Shown here: in pieces, positions 1 to 7,036 of the stretch
Position numbering within the stretch: the stretch's first letter is position 1
Layout of the letters: every line of letters starts with the position of its first letter
DNA from: Butyrivibrio sp. INlla14
GTDB lineage: Bacteria; Bacillota; Clostridia; Lachnospirales; Lachnospiraceae
Assembly: GCF_900102515.1 (NCBI RefSeq)
Contig: NZ_FMVS01000023.1
Location: 1 to 64,000 of the forward strand
DNA: 64,000 nucleotides
Reading direction: 5' to 3'
The notes under the pieces: model-generated
Told to the model about the DNA's origin: nothing
What the model saw: only the letters and a program-made list of their open reading frames with translations
The model's database searches: none
Translations under genes and position numbers: made by a program

Positions 1-192
1 CGGCTGGCTCTGTGTGCTTCCATGAGGAAGCAATGTGCAGATACAATCCGTTTGAAACTGATCAAGATTGCCGTTAAGGTAGTCAGATCAGGTAGATATA
101 TTTATTTCAAGCTGTGTAGCAGTTGTCCTTATATATCTGAGTTTCATGAAACTCTAACAAACATAAGCGGCTTACAGCCACAGCTGGAATAG
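1..192 (+). mobile_element. 3' end of a transposase (IS1380-like), cut by window edge
   Basis: Frame 1 is open from the first base to a TAG at 190-192, giving 63 residues. The segment CADTIRLKLIKIAVKVVRSG followed by RYIYFKLCSSCPY looks like the C-terminal end of DDE transposases of the IS1380 (DDE group 1) type, where a conserved R-L-x-L-x-K-I ... V-x-S-x-R-Y block lies near the end. The start is outside the window. This is recognition from memory of the family; the catalytic DDE residues would lie upstream and cannot be checked. No terminal inverted repeat could be identified with confidence in 193-345. Confidence 0.55.
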
Positions 193-344
193 CAACTAAT
201 AATGTACCTTGATAACTTAAAAATCTGTATTTCTGATACATAGGGATAGTCTACCCTTTTTTAGGACTAAATCCCGCCTGTTCTAGGCATCCATTTCAAA
301 AAATCGGATTATGGATCAGATTTTAGGAAATTAAGTTGTCATGA

Positions 345-539
345 ATAATTCAGGCTAAATATTCATCATATGTTCCGGAAGTGACCTTTAATACATTTGA
401 TTATGAATCATACGCATATGAGTATCCTGATCTGATGCAGGCATATGGACTAGATAAAAAGGCATTATGGAACCACTACATCACATATGGTAAAGCTGAG
501 GGAAGAAAAAGATTTAGATATGTCACACCGAAAAGATAA
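345..539 (+). pseudogene. C-terminal remnant of a YPDL-repeat surface protein
   Basis: The frame is open from 345 (stop TGA at 342-344) to TAA at 537-539 and encodes about 64 residues with no usable start codon or ribosome binding site. It contains one copy of a repeat seen in secreted Lachnospiraceae proteins: FDYESYAYEYPDLMQAYG, then ALWNHYITYGKAEGR. The family pattern is Y-x-x-x-YPDL-x-x-A-x-G ... AL-x-x-HY-x-x-x-G-x-x-EGR. It is therefore probably the 3' stub of a larger cell-surface or secreted protein cut off on its 5' side, possibly when the transposase-bearing element ending near 192 inserted. The repeat pattern is seen directly; the insertion scenario is inference. Confidence 0.6.
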
Positions 540-579
540 ATAGATATAGATAAGAACGAAAATTTATTAAAGGGTAGTC

Positions 580-1146
580 ATGATGGACGATAGAGAATTG
601 ACAAAGAATATGAGAGCTGAGTTGGAGCGTAACGGAGTTGTTGCTTCTTTTGAAGACTATGAAGCTAGAACAAAGAACTTAATTGATTTAAACGACGGAC
701 ATCATGATTTATTAGATTTCATCCCTGATTTTATAATGATCGACTTATTGAAAGAGTATAAGTTTTCACTAGGTTACTATCAAAATATTGATGAATTTGC
801 GGATGGAATCTTAAATTATCAACATGGAAATGTTCAAGTAATGCGGAAAATAGCTAAGCATTTTTTTGTTTTTAACCCTCAAACAAAAGAATATGAACTG
901 GATGAGGATTTTCGCATGTTTAGCTCAACACAACTAGAGAGAATGGCTCGTTGGAGTAAGCAAGAGCTTCTAGATGCTAAGATAGATCCATATATGAAAG
1001 TTAATGAAATTGATGCTAAAGTCCGTGAAAATGGTCTTAAAAATACTATGAGAGTAACGGATGAAGAACAAAAGCTTTTAGGATTATATAGAATTGCAGA
1101 TGATACGACAAAAAACAAAATAAGAAAAATATTGGATTTTAAGTAA
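580..1146 (+). CDS. Hypothetical protein, 188 aa
   Basis: An AAAGGG element 5 bases upstream supports the first of two adjacent ATGs. The product is soluble and charged, with no signal peptide or membrane segment. I do not recognise the family. The middle region (FSSTQLERMARWSKQELL, about residues 111-128) followed by a charged helix, and the C-terminal DEEQKLLGLYRIADD segment, are reminiscent of the helical ends of small DNA-binding proteins encoded near integrative elements, but no clear helix-turn-helix is visible. It stands alone between two strong terminators and degraded genes, which fits an accessory cargo gene. The reading frame is intact. Confidence 0.6.
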   Translation: MMDDRELTKNMRAELERNGVVASFEDYEARTKNLIDLNDGHHDLLDFIPDFIMIDLLKEYKFSLGYYQNIDEFADGILNYQHGNVQVMRKIAKHFFVFNPQTKEYELDEDFRMFSSTQLERMARWSKQELLDAKIDPYMKVNEIDAKVRENGLKNTMRVTDEEQKLLGLYRIADDTTKNKIRKILDFK

Positions 1147-1147
1147 T

Positions 1148-1189
1148 AAAGACGAAGAGATGGCTAGAAACAGCCTTTTCTTCGTCTTT
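1148..1189 (+). terminator. Hairpin terminator after the 188-aa gene
   Basis: The arms AAAGACGAA (1148-1156) and TTCGTCTTT (1181-1189) enclose an inner GGCT/AGCC helix. It starts 2 bases after the stop codon. The A and T flanks allow it to work on either strand. Confidence 0.7.
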
Positions 1190-1233
1190 ATGGTGTTTCA
1201 ACTTGGACAGACTAGTGGATAAGATGCCATAAT

Positions 1234-1272
1234 AAAAAGTACAAGCTGGGAAATATCCCGCTTGTACTTTTT
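1234..1272 (+). terminator. Strong bidirectional hairpin
   Basis: A 13-bp perfect stem, AAAAAGTACAAGC paired with GCTTGTACTTTTT, carries an inner GGGA/TCCC pairing. It sits between two accessory genes and has no minus-strand gene to serve, so it may be the leftover terminator of a lost gene. Confidence 0.65.
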
Positions 1273-1354
1273 GATTTGAAATATTTACTGTTTTTTTATA
1301 GAAATAGGGCGTATGCAATAGTCAGTTTGGCTACTTCATGATTTATTTATTGAT

Positions 1355-2086
1355 TTGTATAAAAAAGGCGAGATTGATAAGAAATTCTTAGAAGAGCATA
1401 TTATTTTAAAACCGGAATATATTGCTGATGATCCAATATGTAGAAGCAAACTAGATAATCATAATTGTGTAGGTGAGTTTGTTCTATATGTGGATAAAGA
1501 TTTTGTATTAACTGATCATAGTGTTGTGATGACGAAGCATAAATATGATCTGAAGGATGTGCATTATATTTCACTCTGGAGCAAGGTCAGAGGAGCTGGC
1601 GATGGCATATATAACCGAAGCTATGTGACTATGGTGTCACAAAAAAATAACAACAGAGCCGTGTCACAAAGAGAGATAAGCGAAGTGACGTTGGGCGAAT
1701 TAGATCAATTTGTTGATTGCAAATTAAGAATATATTCTTTGATTTATGCTATATTGCGAAAATTAGATAATTTTCAATTTAATAAGCAGGATTGTTTTTT
1801 ACAGGATACAGACAAGTATTATTGTAGTAAATGTCTGGGATTGGATGTTAAGAAAAAATCCATCCTAGGGAAGACTAGTTATGTTTGTGCATTCTGTGGC
1901 GAAGTGGCAACAAACAATATCTTTGAACGAGTAGCAAAGAATTATGACGATATTTATCTAACGTTATGTGGTTTGAGCCAAACTGCTACTGAAAATCCTG
2001 GTAACTCTAAGAAATGTTCTAATTGCGGAAAAATGATGCCTCAAAATGCTAATTTTTGTACCGCATGTGGAACGAAGATGTCATAA
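1355..2086 (+). CDS. Double zinc-ribbon protein, probably 5'-truncated
   Basis: The C-terminal half has two zinc ribbons: CSKC ... CAFCG at about residues 157-181 and CSNCGKMMPQNANFCTACG at about 222-240, the second of the type found at the end of many regulatory or membrane-associated Firmicutes proteins. The N-terminal 150 residues are unrecognised. The only start is a TTG at 1355 with no ribosome binding site. The frame stays open to 1322 (after TAG at 1319) and reads SVWLLHDLFIDLYKKGEID, which looks like genuine protein, so the real start has probably been lost. Either this is a 5'-truncated remnant or a short weakly translated protein. Its function is unknown beyond zinc binding. Confidence 0.55.
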   Translation: MYKKGEIDKKFLEEHIILKPEYIADDPICRSKLDNHNCVGEFVLYVDKDFVLTDHSVVMTKHKYDLKDVHYISLWSKVRGAGDGIYNRSYVTMVSQKNNNRAVSQREISEVTLGELDQFVDCKLRIYSLIYAILRKLDNFQFNKQDCFLQDTDKYYCSKCLGLDVKKKSILGKTSYVCAFCGEVATNNIFERVAKNYDDIYLTLCGLSQTATENPGNSKKCSNCGKMMPQNANFCTACGTKMS

Positions 2087-2249
2087 TAGTTTATCTATAC
2101 ATATCAGCTGCTTACCGGTGTCAAATATTAACAGTGGCAAGATGAGTAAATCAGTTCTGGGGATTTATTGGTGCTGTTTTTATGCTATTAGGCGCTGTTA
2201 CTAATTCCGTTGAATAAATAATGAAGACGATAAATAGGAGGCGCAGAGT

Positions 2250-2519
2250 ATGACCAGATTCTTAGCTGTGATTCGAAGATTGTTTTTGGCAGGGCTCGTA
2301 TCGTTATGTTTAATACTCCTTCTCTTAAGAGTTAGTTTTTCTTCCCTGATTGCTGATGCTATAACGCATTCGAACGTTAGAGAGTGGTACAGTGTGTTTT
2401 TCTTGGCTGCGCCTATTTTATACTTGGTGGTTTTGATTATCTCTGTTTCATATGTTCGCAAACATGGGCAATTTGCCGCAGTACATGCATCAAAGCCTTA
2501 CTTTTCCTCAGTTTTTTAA
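2250..2519 (+). CDS. Small membrane protein, 89 aa, interrupted by an in-frame stop
   Basis: A clear AGGAGG lies 8 bases upstream of the ATG. Two hydrophobic segments are visible: about residues 9-30 (FLAGLVSLCLILLLL) and 50-68 (FFLAAPILYLVVLIIS). The frame ends at TAA 2517-2519, but the same frame continues open for 53 more codons with a third hydrophobic segment (see the next entry). The original gene was therefore probably a 143-codon, three-segment membrane protein and this is its N-terminal part. The family is not recognised. About 160 bases upstream there is another short hydrophobic in-frame scrap (GFIGAVFMLLGAV, near 2160-2215), which suggests more membrane-gene debris. Confidence 0.5.
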   Translation: MTRFLAVIRRLFLAGLVSLCLILLLLRVSFSSLIADAITHSNVREWYSVFFLAAPILYLVVLIISVSYVRKHGQFAAVHASKPYFSSVF

Positions 2520-2681
2520 TGCATAGGGCATGACTTTATATCACCATATAAAAATATAGTAGGCTTCTTTGGTGCATTATTTAATAAAAATGCTGTAGGA
2601 CGTGGGATACTTATCGTAAGATTCCTCGAGATGCTGCTAATTATTCTAATATGTGTTGTGGGTATTATTCTATATAGATAA
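2520..2681 (+). pseudogene. In-frame continuation of the small membrane protein after a premature TAA
   Basis: Directly after the TAA at 2517-2519, the same frame reads CIGHDFISPYKNIVGFFGAL and ends in a hydrophobic stretch, MLLIILICVVGIILYR, before TAA at 2679-2681. No start or ribosome binding site precedes it. The coding-like composition and terminal membrane segment suggest that the 2250 gene once extended to 2681. The stop is next to a T6 run (2512-2517), so a point mutation, a compensated indel or a sequencing error are all possible. Confidence 0.5.
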
Positions 2682-2721
2682 GTACGAGTATTGAATGAGT
2701 GATAAATAAGGAGGGCGCCGA

Positions 2722-3048
2722 ATGGGAAGAAAAACCAAAGAGGAAAAAGGTCTTTTGGCAAAGCTGTTATCTGGAGCATTAGACGGTCAAGTCGGTGATG
2801 ACCTTACTACTTCAGGTGGATCCACGGTGTGGACCACTATTAAAGACGGTAAACCCGTAAGGTATAAAGAAGGACCAACCAAGAAATTCTTTAATGGAAA
2901 AGAAAACGAACGAATCCCTGGTGTCAAGCACACACTAGAAGAATGGAATACAGATGATGAAAAGCTATCTTTTCTACAAAAGTTCGGATGGCTGATGAAA
3001 GATGAGGATGCAAGAAAATATAGCTCCATATTTAAGCCAAAGAAGTAA
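2722..3048 (+). CDS. Hypothetical protein, 108 aa
   Basis: AAGGAGGG lies 6 bases before the ATG. The product is basic, soluble and without cysteines. It has a glycine/threonine-rich middle (TTSGGSTVWTTIKDGKPVRY, about residues 29-48) and a helical acidic stretch near residues 71-90. I do not recognise the family. It follows the broken membrane gene closely and could have been in one operon with it. The frame is intact. Confidence 0.55.
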   Translation: MGRKTKEEKGLLAKLLSGALDGQVGDDLTTSGGSTVWTTIKDGKPVRYKEGPTKKFFNGKENERIPGVKHTLEEWNTDDEKLSFLQKFGWLMKDEDARKYSSIFKPKK

Positions 3049-3102
3049 TGATTATTCATAAGCTGTCTGAAATGACGGTTGGAGGAGGTATGGAGATTAA
3101 TC

Positions 3103-3156
3103 ATGGGATTATTTGATAAGTTCAAGAACACAGAAAAAAAGCTGACCACATGCTGA
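3103..3156 (+). pseudogene. N-terminal stub of a lost gene (MGLFDKFKN...)
   Basis: GGAG (3092-3095), with a further GGAGGAGG at 3081-3088, precedes an ATG at 3103. The 17-residue frame MGLFDKFKNTEKKLTTC has the typical start of many small Firmicutes proteins and then stops. It has the signals of a real gene but no body, so it is probably the 5' end of a gene removed by the rearrangement that also cut the dikinase-like gene on the opposite strand. Confidence 0.35.
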
Positions 3157-3181
3157 CCTAATCCTTGGATAATACTATTCG

Positions 3182-3709
3182 TTAAACATGTGTTTTGCGA
3201 ATAGTTATTTGTCCGTTCGCATCCCGTTCGTTCGTTCGCACCTTGTTTATTGCATGAAAGGAGTGCTTTCCCCTAATTATCGGAAAGAATGCAACAGTAT
3301 CAAGAATAAACAAAAATGGACATGTCACTCTGAAGAAATTACCCATCATAAGATCAGTAGCCCAACGTATCTGAAGTTCTGACAGGCAATCGAAAACATA
3401 AAAAGCGTCCTTTCCCTCTTTTTCAATAACATTATGAATATCTACGGTAAACGTCTCAAAACGATGAGTCAGAGGCACAGAATATGTCTTTACTTCAGGA
3501 CAGTCTTCAACTAATGGCTCATGGCTGGCAAATCTGAAATATATAATATTCCGACCGTCTTTTTTAGCCTGTTCTACATAAGGATCTACGAACAGCTTAA
3601 ACTCTGCAAGGTCAGAAACTCTGAAAACAACATTATCTCCAAGTCTTATGTTATCAAGAGCTTTATCCATTTCCGGAATTCCGGATAATACTCGTTCAAA
3701 TGCAGCCAT
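3182..3709 (-). pseudogene. N-terminal fragment of a PEP-synthase / pyruvate,phosphate-dikinase-like protein
   Basis: AGGAGG precedes the ATG at 3709. Residues 1-155 (for example FERVLSGIPEMDKALDNIRL, DGRNIIYFRFASHEPL, FYVFDCLSELQ, DLMMGNFFRVTCP) match, by recall, the KaiC/RecA-like N-terminal region of long Clostridia proteins annotated as PEP synthase or pyruvate,phosphate dikinase, which are several times longer. After HAINKV the similarity ends and 18 unrelated residues (RTNERDANG...) follow to the stop. The nucleotide-binding, swivelling-histidine and PEP-binding domains are all missing, so the fragment cannot be a dikinase. The junction near 3235-3245 is rich in short CGTTCG/GTTC repeats. 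It is a truncated gene facing the accessory patch. Confidence 0.7.
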
Positions 3710-3748
3710 GACTCTTTCCTCCTGTCTTTATTACAAGTTCATTAATGG

Positions 3749-3790
3749 AAAAAGGCAAAGACCACCATCATCTCTGAAAGCGTCTTTGCC
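3749..3790 (-). terminator. Terminator of the NAD(P)H oxidoreductase gene
   Basis: The 9-bp arms GGCAAAGAC (3754-3762) and GTCTTTGCC (3782-3790) are followed on the minus strand by five T. It lies 26 bases after the oxidoreductase stop and separates it from the truncated dikinase-like gene. Confidence 0.8.
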
Positions 3791-3815
3791 TCTAAACAAT
3801 ATAATATCACATTTT

Positions 3816-4379
3816 TCATTCAATATTTTGCTCTACGTAAACGAAAGCTTCATCCATGATAGCCTCTACATCTGCTCCCATAATATCCAAGCCTATTGCC
3901 TTTATCATCTCCACATCTTTAATACCATAGAAATTCTGAGCAAGTGCTTTTATATAACTAAAGCCAAACTCTTCAGGAACATAGTTCCCACCTGCAGTCA
4001 TAACATAATATAGCTTATCTGCTTTGCACAGGCCTTTGGGAAATCCATCGGATGTGTACTCGAAGGTAACTCCCAGTACATTTATGGCTTCGATATACTG
4101 TTTCAACTTGGCAGGAAAAGACAAATCCCAATAAGGTGCTGCAATCACAATAGTATCTGCTGTTGCAAACTGCCTAGCTAAGGCAAACATATCATCGTCA
4201 AAAGCTCCTTTTGATATCAGATCATCTCTCTTTTTCAAGTAATCTTCATCTGTCACGGCAAAAGAAATATCTTCCAGCGATATATGTATAGTCTCTTCAT
4301 TTAATTTTGTAAGCAAAGCTTCTGCAAGCTTTTTAGTTCTCGAATGTGCTCTGACACAAGCATCTACAAATAAAATCAT
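3816..4379 (-). CDS. NAD(P)H-dependent flavin oxidoreductase, flavodoxin-like fold
   Basis: This 187-aa protein opens with MILFVDACVRAHSRTKKLAE, the beta-loop-helix that binds flavin phosphate in the AcpD/azoreductase and NAD(P)H-quinone reductase group. It continues with TIVIAAPYWDLSFPAKLKQY (about residues 105-125) and VMTAGG near residue 136, both flavin-contacting positions of the family. It should be a cytosolic FMN enzyme passing electrons from NAD(P)H to quinones, azo compounds or nitro compounds. The length is normal for the family. It is monocistronic, with its own terminator downstream and a divergent composition neither strange nor foreign. The substrate cannot be told from sequence. 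Confidence 0.85.
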   Translation of the reverse strand: MILFVDACVRAHSRTKKLAEALLTKLNEETIHISLEDISFAVTDEDYLKKRDDLISKGAFDDDMFALARQFATADTIVIAAPYWDLSFPAKLKQYIEAINVLGVTFEYTSDGFPKGLCKADKLYYVMTAGGNYVPEEFGFSYIKALAQNFYGIKDVEMIKAIGLDIMGADVEAIMDEAFVYVEQNIE

Positions 4380-4503
4380 ATTTCCTCCAGTATACCGTTA
4401 ATTAATGCATGCTTTATATAAAGGTCAATCTTACCATTCTCTCCTTATCTTTTCAAAATCATAAGAGTAAATCCGAATCCGACAGCTCCTGCCATTAGAG
4501 CTT

Positions 4504-5319
4504 TTAGTTATTTGTCCATTTTACGCTCCATATTTCATTAGATTTGGCAAGTTTGTTTTTACTGATCAAATAAAGTGCAATAATTCCTATGATCACAACA
4601 ACAATAAATTCATACAAAAGACGACCCATACTATACTGCTGCGTTAGTATGCCCTCGCCGGAAACCAGAGGATCCGTTGTAAAACATATAAAATCATATA
4701 ATCCGTGTGCAAATATTGGGAAAATCACACTGCCTGTTCCTAAATATATAGCGGTAAGCAAAAAAGCCAGAAATGTTGAATGGAATATCTGTGATGCAGT
4801 CATGACTAAATCTGCACCCTGCGTAAGATTTCCTGCATGAGAAAGTCCGAATATTACAGCCAGGATAATTATTGCAGAGAATCTCCTTTCTTTCCGGACA
4901 TATCTCATTACAATAGCCAGTGATAATAATCTGAACATTGTCTCTTCTCCAAATCCGGCTGTAATTCCCATAATAGCTGCATTAAGAGATGGATTAAAAT
5001 AAAAGGAATGATAAAAAAGTAATGGCTCTATCACCGTAAAGACTAAAAGAACCACAAAGGGTATCATTACTATACATATATCCTTGGCTGGAGCCTCAGG
5101 CTTAACAAATCCTTTAAATTCTGGTGAGAACCAACGCCAAAAAATCAGCATTGCTATTATTGCAAAAAGGCATACCCCTATATTCCCTGCATTTTCTGAA
5201 ATTGCCACACCTATAGAACCTCCAATCCCAGATAAAATCGATGGAATGATTATGCTGAGTATGACAGCAATATAGGGAGTTTTTTCACATATTGAATGAT
5301 TTCGTGATTTTCTATCCAT
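4504..5319 (-). CDS. CPBP-family intramembrane metalloprotease
   Basis: The 271-aa protein has about eight hydrophobic segments and the three CPBP (Abi/CAAX-protease-like) motifs: EETMFR near residues 125-130, FGLSHAGN near 157-164 and HGLYDF near 205-210. The glutamates and the two histidine motifs form the intramembrane metal site. The family includes eukaryotic Rce1 prenyl-protein proteases and many bacterial members, some tied to bacteriocin immunity; the substrate here is unknown. No bacteriocin gene is visible next door. It stands alone with a 184-bp gap to the oxidoreductase start. Confidence 0.85.
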   Translation of the reverse strand: MDRKSRNHSICEKTPYIAVILSIIIPSILSGIGGSIGVAISENAGNIGVCLFAIIAMLIFWRWFSPEFKGFVKPEAPAKDICIVMIPFVVLLVFTVIEPLLFYHSFYFNPSLNAAIMGITAGFGEETMFRLLSLAIVMRYVRKERRFSAIIILAVIFGLSHAGNLTQGADLVMTASQIFHSTFLAFLLTAIYLGTGSVIFPIFAHGLYDFICFTTDPLVSGEGILTQQYSMGRLLYEFIVVVIIGIIALYLISKNKLAKSNEIWSVKWTNN

Positions 5320-5491
5320 TTATTGCCTCCTGATGATTTATAATGAATCTTTGCTCATAATTGCATAAATATTCTATTTACATTGTAATAGATATCGATG
5401 ATTCAGGTCTACTTTGCAAGATGATTTTCGACTTTTTTTAGATTTTCTTTATACTGTATTACGTTTTATTTATGATGTTATATGCACACCT

Positions 5492-5534
5492 AAAAAAACC
5501 TGCCAATGTGATATACACCACATTAGCAGGTTTT
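5492..5534 (-). terminator. Terminator after the Tudor-like coiled-coil gene
   Basis: The arms CCTGCCAATGTG and CACATTAGCAGG pair over 12 positions with one mismatch. On the minus strand they are followed by seven T. The hairpin lies 19 bases after the stop of the 5553-6035 gene. Confidence 0.85.
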
Positions 5535-5552
5535 ATAATCTAATAATCTTGT

Positions 5553-6035
5553 TTATTTAAGCTTGGCATTTAGTTTCTCAATTGCATCCTCATGCCTTTG
5601 GATTGCAAAAGTTGCTGATTTGATCCTAAGTTCCATATTCATACGTTTCTTATGAATTTCATTTCTCTTGACATAGTACTCGTATATAGTATCATCAGAA
5701 ACTTCAAGGAATTTATCAGCGATACATCCAGGAAGAACAAACTTCTTAACTACGTCTTTGAATTTAACCTCAATATATTTGCCATCCTGAGTAATAACCT
5801 GGCCATCACCAAACTTCTTGTGAGAAACCTTCATCTTAAGCGCAGATTTCTCTCCAAGAGCTTCCTCTTCCTTGTCCAGATCACTCAAAGCAACTGTAAG
5901 ATCTTCTTGCTCCTTTTTGAGCTCTACAATCTTATTTGAATTCTCTTCAAGCATTTCCTTAGTCTTTTTAGTAGGTTTTTTCTTGGTGTCAGTGCTTTTT
6001 ACTTCAACTTCTTCGTTATCCATACTAAGGCCCAT
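5553..6035 (-). CDS. Coiled-coil protein with a PcrA/UvrD-like Tudor segment
   Basis: The start is set by AAGGAG 9 bases before the ATG at 6035; an upstream in-frame ATG at 6062 has no such signal. The 160-aa product has charged coiled-coil stretches at about residues 25-62 and 120-158. Between them, about residues 68-100, is VSHKKFGDGQVI ... YIEVKFKDVVKKFVLPGCI. That H-x-x-FG-x-G-x-V ... I-x-V-x-F ... K-F pattern is the small beta-barrel found at the C terminus of PcrA/UvrD helicases and in some stand-alone clostridial proteins, where it contacts RNA polymerase. A role in transcription or repair coupling is inference. It is monocistronic. Confidence 0.6.
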   Translation of the reverse strand: MGLSMDNEEVEVKSTDTKKKPTKKTKEMLEENSNKIVELKKEQEDLTVALSDLDKEEEALGEKSALKMKVSHKKFGDGQVITQDGKYIEVKFKDVVKKFVLPGCIADKFLEVSDDTIYEYYVKRNEIHKKRMNMELRIKSATFAIQRHEDAIEKLNAKLK

Positions 6036-6172
6036 AATAAAAGTCTCCTTGTTAAAAAACACATATAAATTATCGACTTAACAATAATATTTTATCGTAT
6101 TTCATGGCAAAACACAAGCCGATTACTCGCACAAAAAGCTCGTAGACACGGTATTTTTCTATAATAAAAATA

Positions 6173-7003
6173 TTAAATTTCTGTATATTTTCCTGGAATT
6201 AATTCTACTGCTTTCTTATCAACTTCGATCCAAACAGGAATTGCACTAGGATTATAAGCAAATGTTCCATCTACAGAAACCTGAATTCTATCAGAAGCAT
6301 CCATATAGTCAACTATGTCGATGTTTGTTGCATACCAGATATCTTCATGTCTTCCGATATCCTTGGCAAATTTCTCCATAATTTCCCAGTTATTATCTCT
6401 GTCAAACTCATAGCTGTGTCCCCAAACATAGAACATCTGGAGGTACTGGGTTTTATGGAATTCAGAAAAGGCCTTAGTAAGTCTTTCTAAGTTTGAATCA
6501 CCATGTCTGCAAGTAGGATTCCATCTAAGGAAATCTGAAGGCATGTCAAATGAAAGTGTCTGATTTACAGTGCGGGCATGAACTATTCCGCAGCTCTTAA
6601 ATACATCAACAACCTTGTCATCAAAAGAGCCATTAGGATAAGCCATTCCTCTTACAGCTCTCCCTAATATCTTTTCAAGCACTCTTCTGTCCTCGAGCAC
6701 CTGCTGAGCTATCTGCTCTCTAGGGCATCTGGCGATTGTAGGATGTGTGAAAGTATGACATGCGACTTCATGTCCTTCGTAAACATCTTTTATCTCTGAA
6801 AGAGGAATATGCTCCTGATAGAATTCTGTAAAAGGAGCATTTTCAAGGCCTCCATTAAGGTTAAAAGTGCCTTTAAGTCCATATTCATTAAAAAGAGCTA
6901 CTAACCTCTTATCTGGGATCTTCCCGTCATCATAACTAAGAGTAAGGACTTTATGTTTACCCTCAGGAAATGCAGTATATATATTTCTCAGCTTCTTATC
7001 CAT
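6173..7003 (-). CDS. Polysaccharide deacetylase family protein (NodB fold)
   Basis: The 276-aa protein carries the NodB motifs: TLSYDDG near residues 21-27 (catalytic and metal aspartates), HTFTHP near 83-88 (metal histidines) and YPNGSFD near 121-127. The family removes N- or O-acetyl groups from carbohydrates such as peptidoglycan, chitin or xylan. There is no signal peptide or membrane anchor, so it should act in the cytosol, which is less usual than the exported cell-wall deacetylases. The C-terminal ~40 residues look like an added beta segment. It lies 33 bases downstream of metA and may be cotranscribed with it. The substrate is unknown. Confidence 0.8.
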   Translation of the reverse strand: MDKKLRNIYTAFPEGKHKVLTLSYDDGKIPDKRLVALFNEYGLKGTFNLNGGLENAPFTEFYQEHIPLSEIKDVYEGHEVACHTFTHPTIARCPREQIAQQVLEDRRVLEKILGRAVRGMAYPNGSFDDKVVDVFKSCGIVHARTVNQTLSFDMPSDFLRWNPTCRHGDSNLERLTKAFSEFHKTQYLQMFYVWGHSYEFDRDNNWEIMEKFAKDIGRHEDIWYATNIDIVDYMDASDRIQVSVDGTFAYNPSAIPVWIEVDKKAVELIPGKYTEI

Positions 7004-7036
7004 TATTCAATTTCCTTTTCTTATATATTCTTGCGA

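Noticed and set aside
3174-3205. Hairpin ACTATTCG/CGAATAGT as a terminator or IS end
   Set aside because: It overlaps the stop of the truncated dikinase-like gene, has a 16-base loop and no T run; too weak to name.
4504-5319. CPBP protease as part of a bacteriocin immunity locus
   Set aside because: No bacteriocin-like small peptide, ABC exporter or maturation gene is adjacent.
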